64,000 nucleotides of DNA from Bacteroidota bacterium (GTDB lineage Bacteria; Bacteroidota; JABWAT01), in contig JAFLBE010000018.1 in NCBI GenBank assembly GCA_017303995.1, positions 1-64,000 on the forward strand. Reading direction: 5' to 3'. This document shows positions 53,657 through 63,245 of the stretch, piece by piece. The notes beneath the pieces are model-generated. The model ran no database searches and was not told the origin of the DNA. It saw only the letters and a list, made by a program, of their open reading frames with translations. The translations under genes were made by a program, and so were the position numbers. Each line of letters starts with the position of its first letter. Within the stretch, counting starts at the first letter, position 1.

Positions 53657-53673
53657 ATTTTATACGGTTTCAA

Positions 53674-54150
53674 ATGAACGATAAAAATGTACGGGATCTT
53701 CTGATTCCGATTGTTGATAAAGCCTGTGAACCTCATCAGGCCTTTCTTGTGAATCTGACAGTAACAGGTGATTCACGAAAAACAGTTGAAATTTCTGTTC
53801 AGACTGATGCCGGGATTACCAGTCAGCAGTCAGTTGAGATTACCCGGTCTATTAATGAGCAGCTCGGAGAAACCGAATTATTTGATTCTCCCTGGGATCT
53901 CCAGGTTGGCAGTCCCGGTCTCGGCGAACCGTTAACCCAGTTTCGGGCATTGAACTCTCAAATCAACCGTTGTGTTGAAGTGAATTTCCCTGCAGAGTCA
54001 GGCAGAACACCTGTTACCGGTTATCTGAGATCGATTGACGGACAGATTTTAAATATTGAAGAAAAAGTAACCAAGAAAAAAGAAGAGCCCAAAACTCATC
54101 AAATCAACTTCAGCGATCTGTTGAATGTGATTGTACAGATTGAATGGTAA
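53674..54150 (+). CDS. rimP: Ribosome maturation factor RimP
   Basis: A 158-residue protein needed for 30S subunit assembly. The ATG at 53674 is chosen over 53620, which would begin inside the leader hairpin. The N-terminal domain has LLIPIVDKACEPHQAFLVNL and the conserved SLIDxS-equivalent positions around VEITRSINEQL; LFDSPWDLQVGSPGLGEPL matches the classic Y-x-L-E-V-S-S-P-G-x-x-R-P-L motif. The C-terminal SH3-like domain is complete. It leads the rimP-nusA-infB operon, 15 nt ahead of nusA. No strong Shine-Dalgarno precedes it. Confidence 0.92.
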   Translation: MNDKNVRDLLIPIVDKACEPHQAFLVNLTVTGDSRKTVEISVQTDAGITSQQSVEITRSINEQLGETELFDSPWDLQVGSPGLGEPLTQFRALNSQINRCVEVNFPAESGRTPVTGYLRSIDGQILNIEEKVTKKKEEPKTHQINFSDLLNVIVQIEW

Positions 54151-54165
54151 AATAAGGACCACAGT

Positions 54166-55488
54166 ATGAATTCCGAAATTGTAGAAAGCTTTGCGCAGAT
54201 AGCCCGTGATAAAAACATTGATAAAGATGTTCTTTCGGGAATAATTCGTGAAATTTTCATGGGAATGATCCGCAAGCACTACTTTACTGATGAAAACTTC
54301 AGCGTGATTGTGAATATGGATAAAGGTGACATCCAGATTATTCAGGAAGTTGAAGTTGTTGACGATGTATTCAGTGATGTTGATGAAATCTCATTGGCTG
54401 ATGCAAGAAAACTGGATCCCGATGCTCAATTGGGTGATATCACCGTTCGTATCATTCAATTACATGAATTCGGCCGTCGTCTAATTATGCAGGCCAAGCA
54501 AAGCCTGAACCAGAAAATCAGAGAACTTGAAAAAGATCATATCTTCAATGAATATACAGCCCAGATCGGTGAGATCGTGGTTGGCGACGTATATCAAAAA
54601 GGGAAGTCCTGGATGTTGGTCAACCACAATAAGGTTGAATTGTTCATGCCAAAAGATGAGCAGATCGGTAAAGAGAATCCTAAAAAGGGTGAAACTATCC
54701 GTGCTGTCATCAAAGGCGTTATGCGTCTTGCTGATTTCAAGGAAGAAGAAATGCGCAAAAAACGCGATGACCGTTCAGGTCGTGGTGGTGACCGCATCCG
54801 TAAAGAAAATTATAATAATGATCCAGTTATCATTATATCGCGTGCTGACAATAAATTTCTCGCACGTCTTTTCGAGATTGAAGTTCCTGAAATTTATGAC
54901 GGAATTGTTCAGATCAAATCAATTGCCCGCCATCCGGGTGAAAGAGCAAAGATTGCAGTTGAAAGTAATGATGATCGTATTGATGCAGTTGGTGCTTGTG
55001 TTGGAATGAAGGGTACCCGTATCCATTCCATCGTAAAAGAACTCAGTAATGAAAATATTGATGTTGTTCTTTATTCAACAGACCCACGTACATTTATTTC
55101 AAAATCACTTGCTCCAGCTAAAGTTCTGAAGGTTGAAGTTGATGAGAAAAATAAATATGCCAAGGTTTTTGTCCAGACTGATCAGGTAAAACTTGCCATT
55201 GGTCGTGAAGGACAGAATATTAAACTGGCATCCGCACTGACCGGTTATGAACTGGATGTCATCCGTGAGTTCAAACCAACCGGAGATGATGATGTTGACA
55301 TCATGGAATTTACAGAATTTGAAACTGATTTTCTTCAGTTGCTGGTTGACGCCGGTTATGATACTGCCCGTAAAGTTATGCAGGTTAACCCTGAAGATAT
55401 TGCAGCCGAAACCGGCGCACCTTATGCTAAGGTAAATGACCTTATTGCAGCAATTGAATACGAATTCAAGGAGGAAGACGACAATTAA
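54166..55488 (+). CDS. nusA: Transcription elongation/termination factor NusA
   Basis: A 440-residue protein that binds RNA polymerase and the nascent RNA. Domains in order are an N-terminal RNAP-binding domain (about 1-130), S1 domain (GEIVVGDVYQKGKSWMLV, near 137), KH1 (HPGERAKIAVESNDDRIDAVGACVGMKG in part, near 262-290) and KH2 (LAIGREGQNIKLASALTGY, near 345). A short acidic helical tail follows. There are none of the long acidic repeats of proteobacterial NusA. In E. coli NusA represses its own operon, which makes the leader hairpin upstream of rimP notable. Confidence 0.97.
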   Translation: MNSEIVESFAQIARDKNIDKDVLSGIIREIFMGMIRKHYFTDENFSVIVNMDKGDIQIIQEVEVVDDVFSDVDEISLADARKLDPDAQLGDITVRIIQLHEFGRRLIMQAKQSLNQKIRELEKDHIFNEYTAQIGEIVVGDVYQKGKSWMLVNHNKVELFMPKDEQIGKENPKKGETIRAVIKGVMRLADFKEEEMRKKRDDRSGRGGDRIRKENYNNDPVIIISRADNKFLARLFEIEVPEIYDGIVQIKSIARHPGERAKIAVESNDDRIDAVGACVGMKGTRIHSIVKELSNENIDVVLYSTDPRTFISKSLAPAKVLKVEVDEKNKYAKVFVQTDQVKLAIGREGQNIKLASALTGYELDVIREFKPTGDDDVDIMEFTEFETDFLQLLVDAGYDTARKVMQVNPEDIAAETGAPYAKVNDLIAAIEYEFKEEDDN

Positions 55489-55545
55489 TCGTTTCCACGT
55501 GGTTTTTTCACTGTCTTCCCGTATTCTTTGGAGATTAAGGATTCT

Positions 55546-58500
55546 ATGAAAGTATTTCAAGCAGCAAGGGAATTTAACGTATCAACCGATGCAATCATCG
55601 AGTTTCTGAAAAAGAAAGGGTATAAAGATGTTTCTACGATAGCATCTAACCTTTCTGATGCAGAATACGGAGAATGTCTTGCCCATTTTCAAAAAGATAA
55701 AGCTGCTGCTGAACGGATTAATCAAAAAATTCAGCAGATTAATGCAAGCAAACAAAAAGATCATCCGGCGCCAGCCCCGGTACATGCTCCTGCACCTGTT
55801 GTAAAAACGCCAGAACCAGTTCATGTACCTGAACCCGTTGCAATACCAGAACCGGTTGTTGAAATTCAAAAGCCAGAGCCGGTTGTTGAGCCTGTTCCTG
55901 CCGTTCCTGAGGCGCCAGTTGTAATCGCTGAAGCAACACCAGAACCAGTTGTCGTTCCTCCAGTGAAAAAAGGTCTTACTGTAATTGGTAAAATTGACCT
56001 TAGTTTAACCAGTGGCCGTTCATCTAAACCAGCTGAAAAGAAAAAGGAACCTGTTCCTGAACAACCAGCTGCTGTAGAACCTGAACCAAAACAGGAACAA
56101 AAACCAGAACAAGTTTCTGAGCCTGTACCTGCAGAGCCTAAAATCATTCAACCTGCAGAAACTGTTTCTGCTGAAGTTGAATCAGTTGAAGCTCATCCTG
56201 TTGGTGAGACCTCAGGCGAAGAACCTGAAGCTATTGCTGAAGATGATGGCGAAAAACAATTTAAATCGCATACAGCCTTTCACCGGACCGAATTAAAAGT
56301 TACGGTTAAGGGGAAAATCGACCTTGCCGGAATTAAACAGCAGGAATTTGTAAAACGTCCACGCAAAAAAGGCCGTAAAGATGACGGACCTTCAACTCCC
56401 GCTCAGGGTGGACAGGGTCAAGGGCAGGGGCAACAGAGAGATCTGACTGCACTCCGTCACGGATCAGCTTCCCGTCCTGCACGGGTTCCCGGTGAGCCGG
56501 TTAAACCAGCTGCAGGTGCACCAAAACCAAAACCAGGTGTAACAGCTACCACATCAACTTCAACTGCTCCGAAACCAGGTGATAAGAAAAAAGAATTACC
56601 AGGTGCGAAAAAAGAGGGTGAAGAAACGGGTCCGAAGGGTCTCGGTAAAAAGCGTAAAATTAAAAAGGGCAAAGTTGTTGAACTAACGGCAGAAGAAGTT
56701 CTGCAAAGTATCAGAACAACCCTTGCAACGATGGATGATTCGACTTTTACCGGCCGTCATGCCGCTAAAAAGCGTAAGAAACATCAGCGTGAAATGGCTG
56801 AAGCTGAAAAACAACAGGAAATTATCCGTCAGTCCACCATTATTAAAGTAACCGATTTTGCAAGTGCGAATGAACTTGCCGGTTTGATGAATGTTCCTGT
56901 AAATCAGGTTCTTGCCAAATGTCTTGGAATGGGATTATTTGTTTCAATCAATCAACGTCTAGAACGTGACAATATTGAACTTATTGCATCCGATTTCGGA
57001 TTTGGTGTTGAATTTCAGGATGAATTTGCTGAAGATATTTACACCAACAATGATGACGAAGATCCAGAGGATCTGGTAAATCGTGCACCGGTTGTAACCA
57101 TCATGGGTCACGTCGATCACGGTAAAACTTCTCTTCTCGACTATATCAGAAAAGCAAGCGTTGTTGCCGGAGAAGCAGGCGGAATCACCCAGCACATTGG
57201 TGCATACTCTGTGAAACTTCCCGATGACCGGATGATGACCTTCCTCGATACGCCTGGTCACGAAGCTTTTACAGCTATGCGTGCCCGTGGTGCCAAGGTA
57301 ACAGACATCGTAATTATTGTAATTGCTGCAGATGACAGTGTGATGCCTCAAACTCTTGAAGCTATTAATCACGCTCAGGCTGGCGGCGTTCCAATGGTTT
57401 TTGCTATCAACAAAATTGATAAAAACAATTCAAACATTGAACGTATCTATCAACAATTGTCTGAAAAGAACATTCTTGTTGAAGAGTGGGGCGGTAAATA
57501 CCAGGTTGCCAAGGTTTCAGCAAAAACTGGAATCGGTATCCCTGAACTGCTTGAAAAAGTTCTCCTTGAATCTGAAATTCTTGACTTGAAGGCCAATCCT
57601 GACCGGAATGCTCAGGGTGCAGTAATTGAAGCCGAAATTGACAAGGGTAAAGGAACTATCGTAACTGTTCTGGTACAAACCGGAACACTTAAAGTTGGCG
57701 ATATCTTCCTTTGCGGTGCTACTTATGGCCGTGTTAGAGCTCTTCTCGATGAACGTGGCAAGAAAATGAAACAAGCTGGTCCTTCAATGCCGGCTCAGAT
57801 TCTTGGTTTTGCTGATGTACCTCAGGCTGGTGATATTATGGTGGTTATGGATTCTGAAAAAGAAGCCCGTGACATCGCACAGAAACGCCAGATTCTCAAA
57901 CGTGAGCAGGAACAACGCCGTGCACAGAAACACATGTCGCTGGATATGATCAGTCAGCGGATGAGCGAAGGTTCGATTCGTGACCTGAATATCATCGTAA
58001 AGGGTGACGTTGATGGTTCTGTTGAAGCCTTGTCTGATAGCTTAATGAGATTGTCTACCGGTGAAGTACGTGTAAGAGTTATTCACAAGGCAGTTGGTCC
58101 GATTTCTGAGTCTGACGTACTGCTTGCTTCAGCATCTGATGCAATCATTATCGGGTTCCAGGTTCGTCCGAATCTGAATGCCAAGAAACTGGCAGCGACA
58201 GAAGAAATCGACATCCGCCTTTATTCTATCATTTATGATGCGATTAATGAAGTAAAACTTGCTCTTGAAGGTATGCTTTCACCTGAAATTACCGAAGAGG
58301 TAACGTCGACTCTTGAAATCAGAGACACCTTTAAGATTTCCAAGATTGGTACAATTGCAGGTTGTATGGTTCTTGAAGGAAAAATTCACAGAAACAGCAA
58401 AATTCGTGTTGTACGTGACGGAATTGTGGTTTTCACGGGTGAACTTGATTCCTTGAAACGTTTCAAAGATGATGCTAAGGAAGTTGAAAAGGGCTTTGAG

Positions 58501-58593
58501 TGCGGATTGAATGTGAAGAACTTCAACGATATCAAAGTTGGTGACCTGATTGAATCATTCAAAATGGTTGAAACCAAACGTACTTTAGCTTAA
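55546..58593 (+). CDS. infB: Translation initiation factor IF-2
   Basis: A GTPase of 1,015 residues that brings initiator tRNA to the ribosome. The ATG at 55546 follows AAGG by 5 nt; the open frame extends to a TTG at 55528. The N-terminal IF2N domain (VFQAAREFNVSTDAIIEFL) is followed by a very long disordered region (about 70-410), first Pro/Glu/Val-rich, then Gly/Gln- and Lys-rich. The second IF2N-like segment is near 445-495, and the G domain starts at about 521 (GHVDHGKTS), with DTPGHE and NKID. Domains II-IV are complete. It ends with a strong terminator. Confidence 0.97.
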   Translation: MKVFQAAREFNVSTDAIIEFLKKKGYKDVSTIASNLSDAEYGECLAHFQKDKAAAERINQKIQQINASKQKDHPAPAPVHAPAPVVKTPEPVHVPEPVAIPEPVVEIQKPEPVVEPVPAVPEAPVVIAEATPEPVVVPPVKKGLTVIGKIDLSLTSGRSSKPAEKKKEPVPEQPAAVEPEPKQEQKPEQVSEPVPAEPKIIQPAETVSAEVESVEAHPVGETSGEEPEAIAEDDGEKQFKSHTAFHRTELKVTVKGKIDLAGIKQQEFVKRPRKKGRKDDGPSTPAQGGQGQGQGQQRDLTALRHGSASRPARVPGEPVKPAAGAPKPKPGVTATTSTSTAPKPGDKKKELPGAKKEGEETGPKGLGKKRKIKKGKVVELTAEEVLQSIRTTLATMDDSTFTGRHAAKKRKKHQREMAEAEKQQEIIRQSTIIKVTDFASANELAGLMNVPVNQVLAKCLGMGLFVSINQRLERDNIELIASDFGFGVEFQDEFAEDIYTNNDDEDPEDLVNRAPVVTIMGHVDHGKTSLLDYIRKASVVAGEAGGITQHIGAYSVKLPDDRMMTFLDTPGHEAFTAMRARGAKVTDIVIIVIAADDSVMPQTLEAINHAQAGGVPMVFAINKIDKNNSNIERIYQQLSEKNILVEEWGGKYQVAKVSAKTGIGIPELLEKVLLESEILDLKANPDRNAQGAVIEAEIDKGKGTIVTVLVQTGTLKVGDIFLCGATYGRVRALLDERGKKMKQAGPSMPAQILGFADVPQAGDIMVVMDSEKEARDIAQKRQILKREQEQRRAQKHMSLDMISQRMSEGSIRDLNIIVKGDVDGSVEALSDSLMRLSTGEVRVRVIHKAVGPISESDVLLASASDAIIIGFQVRPNLNAKKLAATEEIDIRLYSIIYDAINEVKLALEGMLSPEITEEVTSTLEIRDTFKISKIGTIAGCMVLEGKIHRNSKIRVVRDGIVVFTGELDSLKRFKDDAKEVEKGFECGLNVKNFNDIKVGDLIESFKMVETKRTLA

Positions 58594-58610
58594 TCTGATT
58601 TTTTGTCTTA

Positions 58611-58651
58611 AAAAAAGACCGGTTTCCTTTAGTGGGAACCGGTTTTTTTTT
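58611..58651 (+). terminator. Intrinsic terminator after infB
   Basis: ACCGGTTTCC (58618-58627) pairs with GGGAACCGGT (58634-58643), including one G-T pair, over a 6-nt loop. A-rich sequence precedes it and eight T follow. Confidence 0.9.
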
Positions 58652-58733
58652 CTTATCCGGATTCAAATGGTTACCTTTCATGTTGTAACCTGATGACGGA
58701 ATTTTAAATTTTACGGGTGTGAAGGAGAATCGT

Positions 58734-59099
58734 ATGTCGATCCGTACCGAAAAAGTATCAAGTTTAATCCGGCAGGAAATCAGCCGGTTGTTTACCAATC
58801 AGTTTGCAGATCTTTCTCCAAATATGATCACGGTTACCCACGTTAAAATGTCGGATGATTTATCTGTGGCCAAAATTCACCTCAGTATCTGGGGCAGAAT
58901 TGAAGATGTTGATTCTACCTATGAAAGGCTGGAAGAACACAAAAAATCAATCCGTTATGAACTTTCAAAATCAATCAAGAATCACTTTAAAGTAATGCCT
59001 GAATTGATTTTTCTTCGGGATGATTCCATGGATTATGTTGAGAAAATTGAAGGAATCTTCAAAAAAATCCGTGAAAGTGAAAATAAGAAACCTGAATGA
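58734..59099 (+). CDS. rbfA: Ribosome-binding factor A
   Basis: A 121-residue KH-like protein that binds the 16S 5' region during late 30S maturation. The ATG at 58734 follows GAAGGAGA with good spacing, so the GTG at 58719 is rejected. RTEKVSSLIRQEISRLF, ITVTHVKMSDDLSVAKIHLSI in part, and the MPELIFLRDDSMDYVEKIEGIF end are the family segments. It overlaps truB by 4 nt; the pair forms the second half of the nusA-type operon, here separated by a terminator. Confidence 0.95.
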   Translation: MSIRTEKVSSLIRQEISRLFTNQFADLSPNMITVTHVKMSDDLSVAKIHLSIWGRIEDVDSTYERLEEHKKSIRYELSKSIKNHFKVMPELIFLRDDSMDYVEKIEGIFKKIRESENKKPE

Positions 59100-59818
59100 G
59101 TCTGACTACCAACGATTTTTCTACCTTTCCGGATTGCACCTTTCTTATTGATAAGTCTCAGGGCTGGACATCATTTGATGCGGTGAATAAAATTCGCCGC
59201 ATCAGCAGAATAAAAAAAGTCGGACATGCCGGAACTCTTGATCCGGCAGCAACCGGACTTCTCATCATTTGCTCAGGAAAACGAACCAAACTGATTGACG
59301 GGTATCAGGCTCAGGAAAAAGTTTATTCAGGAACCATCACGCTAGGTTTTACAACTGCAAGTTATGATTCTGAAACTGAAAAGGTTTTTGTTTCAGATCC
59401 ATCAGAACTGACTTTGAATCAAATTGAAGACATCATCAAAAAGCAGTTTACCGGTGAAATTCAACAGATTCCACCCATGTACAGTGCATTGAAAGTTGAT
59501 GGTAAAAAACTTTATGAACTTGCCCGAAAAGGGAAAGAAGTAAAGCGGGAACCACGAACGGTGACCATTTCGGAATTTAAAGTGACCCGGTTTGAAAAAG
59601 GTGAACTTGATTTTCTGATTACCTGTACAAAAGGCACTTACATCAGAAGTCTTGCAAATGATCTGGGGCAAAGTCTGGAAACTGGTGGTTATCTTTCTGC
59701 CCTCAGACGTGAAAAAATTGGCGAGTATTCAGTTGCCGATTCCTGGACAATAACCCAATTCGAAGATCATTGCCGGGCATACCTGGCCGAAATTGCAAGT
59801 CAGGTTGATCAGGACTAA
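59096..59818 (+). CDS. truB: tRNA pseudouridine-55 synthase
   Basis: A 240-residue enzyme that makes the universal pseudouridine 55 in tRNA. The catalytic loop KVGHAGTLDPAATGLLIIC has the essential aspartate, the KVYSGTITLG and QIPPMYSALKVDGKKLYELARKG segments follow, and KGTYIRSLANDLG is the last conserved motif. It ends without the long PUA domain, as in many Bacteroidota. It overlaps rbfA by 4 nt and ends 2 nt before ribF. Confidence 0.96.
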   Translation: MSLTTNDFSTFPDCTFLIDKSQGWTSFDAVNKIRRISRIKKVGHAGTLDPAATGLLIICSGKRTKLIDGYQAQEKVYSGTITLGFTTASYDSETEKVFVSDPSELTLNQIEDIIKKQFTGEIQQIPPMYSALKVDGKKLYELARKGKEVKREPRTVTISEFKVTRFEKGELDFLITCTKGTYIRSLANDLGQSLETGGYLSALRREKIGEYSVADSWTITQFEDHCRAYLAEIASQVDQD

Positions 59819-59820
59819 CC

Positions 59821-60753
59821 ATGCCCGAGAGTTATTTATCCCCCGAGAATTATCCGTTTGAACCCAATTCGTTTGTAACGATGGGCGCTTTTGACGGATT
59901 GCATTTCGGTCACCGGCAAATCATCAATAAGGTGATTGAGGAAGCTAAACTTCACAAAGGAGTTTCGGTTCTGATCACCTTCAATCCTCATCCGCAGGAA
60001 GTGATTCAGAAAGGTCCGGCTGAGTTTCACCTGCTGACTACGCTGAACGAAAAACTGACAATTTTAAAGCAAACCGGTATAGACCGGATTTTGGTTCTCC
60101 CCTTTACCCGTGATTTTTCGGAGTTATCTGCTGAGCAATTTATTGAAACCATTTTGATCGGGAAAGTCGGTTTGAAAAAAATCTGGCTGGGATACGATCA
60201 TGGATTTGGCAAAAACCGGCAGGGAAGTGCTGATATTTTAAGAGCTTACGGCGAAAAATTTAATTTTGAAGTTGAACAGGTTCCCGCACAGGAATTTAAC
60301 GGAATTGTAGCCTCATCAACTCAAATCAGAAAATATATTTTGGCTGGTGAAGTTGACCAGGCCAATACTTTATTGGGTTATGACTATTCACTTTCAGGAT
60401 TGGTAAGCAGAGGTGAACGGATAGGAAGACGGATTGGATACCCGACAGCAAATATTTTTGTTGAAAATCCAAAAAAACTGATCCCGGCAACCGGCGTTTA
60501 TCTGGTAAAAATGGTTGTCAGGGGAAAAGAATATCCCGGTATGTGCAATATCGGGTTCAGGCCAACTTTTAATGGAACTGGTCTAAAAATTGAAGTGCAT
60601 CTTTTCGATTTCAATGAAGATATTTATGGTGTTTCGGTTTGTGTCCGGTTTATTCAGAAAATACGGGATGAACAAAAATTTTCGGGTCCTGATGCATTGG
60701 TACAGCAATTAAAACAGGATGAAGCAAGCGCCAGAGCTTTGTTTTTTTCCTAA
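59821..60753 (+). CDS. ribF: Bifunctional riboflavin kinase/FAD synthetase
   Basis: A 310-residue enzyme that makes FMN and FAD. The N-terminal adenylyltransferase domain has VTMGAFDGLHFGHRQII (nucleotidyl-transfer HxGH type, about 20-36) and IWLGYDHGFGKNRQGS. The kinase domain has GRRIGYPTANIF (about 202-213), the TGVYLVKM strand and the GFRPTFNGTGLKIEVHLFDF segment with the catalytic glutamate. Order and length are normal. The rbfA-truB-ribF order is common. Confidence 0.96.
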   Translation: MPESYLSPENYPFEPNSFVTMGAFDGLHFGHRQIINKVIEEAKLHKGVSVLITFNPHPQEVIQKGPAEFHLLTTLNEKLTILKQTGIDRILVLPFTRDFSELSAEQFIETILIGKVGLKKIWLGYDHGFGKNRQGSADILRAYGEKFNFEVEQVPAQEFNGIVASSTQIRKYILAGEVDQANTLLGYDYSLSGLVSRGERIGRRIGYPTANIFVENPKKLIPATGVYLVKMVVRGKEYPGMCNIGFRPTFNGTGLKIEVHLFDFNEDIYGVSVCVRFIQKIRDEQKFSGPDALVQQLKQDEASARALFFS

Positions 60754-60867
60754 ATTTCCCGAAAGTTGAAAAGATCCGGTTCGATAATCCGTGTTAACCC
60801 GTTCAGTGAACTTGTTAATGAAAGTTCTATTCTCTAATTTCCGAATCTTGAAGAATTGAGGCATTAA

Positions 60868-61749
60868 ATGGGTAAAGTCATTGCGATTGCAAATCAAAAA
60901 GGCGGCGTTGGAAAAACGACCACCTCAATCAATCTGGCGTCATCAATTGCGGCAGCGGAAATTCCTGTTCTTTTGATTGATATTGATCCGCAGGCAAATG
61001 CCACGAGCGGACTCGGATTTGATAAAAACGCAGACCAAGCGTCAATTTATGAGATTCTTATTGATGGAGTTGATCCGCGCAAGGCTGTTTTAAAAACCCA
61101 GATGCCATTCCTCGATCTGATTCCATCTAACATCAACCTTGTTGGCGCTGAAATTGAATTGGTAGGAATGGAAACTCATCATAAAATTATGCTGAAGGCC
61201 ATTACTTCCATCCGCCAGAAATATAAATACATCATTATTGATGCACCACCCAGTTTGGGTTTGCTCACGTTAAACGCACTTACAGCAGCCGATTCCGTCC
61301 TGATTCCCGTTCAGTGTGAATATTTTGCACTTGAAGGATTGAGTATGCTGAACAATACCATCGAACTTGTGAAGCAGGCATTGAATCCCGGACTTGAAAT
61401 CGAAGGTGTTTTGCTAACCATGTTTGATGGCAGAACCAATCTTAGCCGGCAGGTGGCAGCGGAAGTGAGAAAATATTTTGGTGAAAAAGTTTACGATTCG
61501 GTCATTTTCAGAAATGTTCGGGTTAGTGAATCACCCAGCTTTGGTAAACCGCTGATTTTGTATGATGCAACCAGTCAGGGAACCGAAAATTATATCAATC
61601 TGGCACATGAAGTCATGTTCCGGAACAAAGACAAAGCCTTTACAAAAAAATTACGTTCCTTGTCTGAAAAAGACCAGGACAAACTTTTCTACAAGCAAAT
61701 GCTGCAAATGAAGCATGAGCTTGAAACAGTTTCAGGAGAACGCGCTTAG
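60868..61749 (+). CDS. parA: Chromosome partitioning ATPase ParA (Soj)
   Basis: A 293-residue ParA with deviant Walker [10 protein letters not shown] (about residues 11-19), the switch region [13 protein letters not shown], Walker [12 protein letters not shown], and [15 protein letters not shown]. It moves parB-parS complexes during chromosome segregation. GAGG lies 7 nt before the ATG. In the 114-nt gap upstream, TTG (60812-60814), 20 nt and TAATTTCC form a weaker promoter of the type seen elsewhere in the window. parB overlaps its stop by 1 nt. Confidence 0.95.
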   Translation: MGKVIAIANQKGGVGKTTTSINLASSIAAAEIPVLLIDIDPQANATSGLGFDKNADQASIYEILIDGVDPRKAVLKTQMPFLDLIPSNINLVGAEIELVGMETHHKIMLKAITSIRQKYKYIIIDAPPSLGLLTLNALTAADSVLIPVQCEYFALEGLSMLNNTIELVKQALNPGLEIEGVLLTMFDGRTNLSRQVAAEVRKYFGEKVYDSVIFRNVRVSESPSFGKPLILYDATSQGTENYINLAHEVMFRNKDKAFTKKLRSLSEKDQDKLFYKQMLQMKHELETVSGERA

Positions 61750-62669
61750 TGGCAAAAATGGCATTGGGCCGCGGACTTGGTGCTCTGCTTCCTTCACAGG
61801 ATCCAGGCGAAAAACAAGTTCAGCAGGCTTTACAAGATAAAAATAAACTCAACGACTCTGACCTGAAAAATATGGCAGTTGAAGTTGACATCACCCTTAT
61901 TGATCCGAATCCGTTCCAACCCCGTGTTGAATTTACCGAAGATGCCCTTGAAGAGTTGAAACGCTCCATTCAGGAACATGGCATTATTCAACCGCTGACT
62001 GTCAGAAAAAAATCGGGTGACCGGTATGAACTGATTGCAGGTGAACGGCGTCTCAGAGCTTCAAAGCTGGCAGGACTTAAGAAAATTGTCGTCTATGTTC
62101 TCGATGTAAAAACCGATGCAGAAATGCTCGAACTGGCAATTATTGAAAACATCCAGCGAAAAGATCTGAATGCTATCGAAGTTGCCAACGGTTATAAACG
62201 ATTGATGGAAGAATGTAAACTGACGCAGGAAGAGGTGGCTGTCAGAGTTGGAAAAGACAGGACGTCTGTTACTAATTTTCTTCGTTTACTCAAACTTCCC
62301 GACTACGTTCAAGCCGGAATAATGAAAAATGATGTGTCAATGGGTCATGCCCGGGCATTGGTTTCGATTGACGACAACGCTTTTCTTCAGCTTATTTTTG
62401 ATAAAATTGTAAAAGATGGGTTGAGTGTAAGAGAAGTTGAAAAGGCAGTAAAGATTGGCCCAAAGCTCGTTAAATTTAAATCTGACAGCAAAGACCGCAA
62501 GGTTTCACCCAGTGTTGCAGATGTTGAGCAACGGCTGAGAACAGCACTTTCCACAAAAGTTCTGGTAAAAGAAAAAGGGAAAGACCAGGGTTTTATCCAA
62601 ATTGAATATTACAGTCTCGATGAACTGGAGCGGATTCTTGAACATATTGAAACGTTTCCTTCCAAGTAG
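61749..62669 (+). CDS. parB: Chromosome partitioning protein ParB
   Basis: A 306-residue CTPase-type centromere-binding protein. The ParA-stimulating N-terminus LGRGLGALLPS is followed by the linker, the ParB/Srx domain (IDPNPFQPRVEF to YELIAGERRLRASKLAG), ENIQRKDLNAIE, the helix-turn-helix (LTQEEVAVRVGKDRTSVTNFLRLL), and a C-terminal dimer domain. It starts with GTG at the ParA stop, with ATG at 61758 possible. No parS-like site (TGTTTCACGTGAAACA) was found in the window. Confidence 0.95.
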   Translation: MAKMALGRGLGALLPSQDPGEKQVQQALQDKNKLNDSDLKNMAVEVDITLIDPNPFQPRVEFTEDALEELKRSIQEHGIIQPLTVRKKSGDRYELIAGERRLRASKLAGLKKIVVYVLDVKTDAEMLELAIIENIQRKDLNAIEVANGYKRLMEECKLTQEEVAVRVGKDRTSVTNFLRLLKLPDYVQAGIMKNDVSMGHARALVSIDDNAFLQLIFDKIVKDGLSVREVEKAVKIGPKLVKFKSDSKDRKVSPSVADVEQRLRTALSTKVLVKEKGKDQGFIQIEYYSLDELERILEHIETFPSK

Positions 62670-63213
62670 TCTGATTTCAGTTCTGCTTCTTTGTCCGATG
62701 TTGGGTTTTGGTCAGACTGACTCGCTTTCCTATGTTCAAAAGGAAATGAAATCACCGGTTGGGGCAATGTTAAGAAGTGCAATTCTTCCCGGATGGGGTC
62801 AGATTTACACCGAATCTTATATAAAAGCGCCAATCATTTTCGGTATTTTTGCAGGTTTAACCGGCAGCGTCATTTATCGTCATGATCAGTATGCAGAATA
62901 CCGTGACAAATATAGAAATGCAGTTGCAAATCCTGTTTTTGGTCCTGACGGGAAAACGCCAACAACAACTTATGAAAGAAATACCCGACTCTATAAACTC
63001 TACCGGGAATTTTACCGGGATGAACGTGATCGGTTGGTTTTTTATATGGGTATAGCCTACCTCCTTAATATTGCAGATGCCTACGTAGACGCACATTTAT
63101 TTGATTTTGATGTTGACGGACCACTTGGCATTCCCTCACCACAGGCTTCTCTAACTCCTGGTATGAATTGGCGTGACGCCACACCGATGCTAACCCTCAC
63201 CCTTACTTTTTGA
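62647..63213 (+). CDS. DUF5683 membrane protein
   Basis: A 188-residue protein. Starting at TTG 62647 gives a clean signal peptide (MKRFLPSSLISVLLLCPMLG, then FGQ), so the longer frame from 62602 is rejected. The core SPVGAMLRSAILPGWGQIYT followed by a membrane segment (IIFGIFAGLTGSVIYR), a loop, and a second membrane segment (YMGIAYLLNIADAYVDAHLFDF) is the DUF5683 pattern. This family is widespread in Bacteroidota and often sits after parB. Function is unknown. It overlaps parB by 23 nt, which implies coupled expression. Confidence 0.82.
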   Translation: MKRFLPSSLISVLLLCPMLGFGQTDSLSYVQKEMKSPVGAMLRSAILPGWGQIYTESYIKAPIIFGIFAGLTGSVIYRHDQYAEYRDKYRNAVANPVFGPDGKTPTTTYERNTRLYKLYREFYRDERDRLVFYMGIAYLLNIADAYVDAHLFDFDVDGPLGIPSPQASLTPGMNWRDATPMLTLTLTF

Positions 63214-63245
63214 ACTGATCTGTTCACGTCGTATCTGGAGTTTTT

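Noticed and set aside
55494-55512. CCACGTGG palindrome between nusA and infB as a parS site
   Set aside because: The flanks do not match the parS consensus TGTTTCACGTGAAACA; only the inner CACGTG agrees.
55866-56147. Minus-strand frames rich in Gly/Thr/Ser within infB
   Set aside because: They are mirror products of the Pro/Glu/Val repeat coding of IF-2.
60770-60795. GGTTCGATAATCC resembling a tRNA T-arm
   Set aside because: No acceptor stem, D-arm or anticodon arm can be formed around it.
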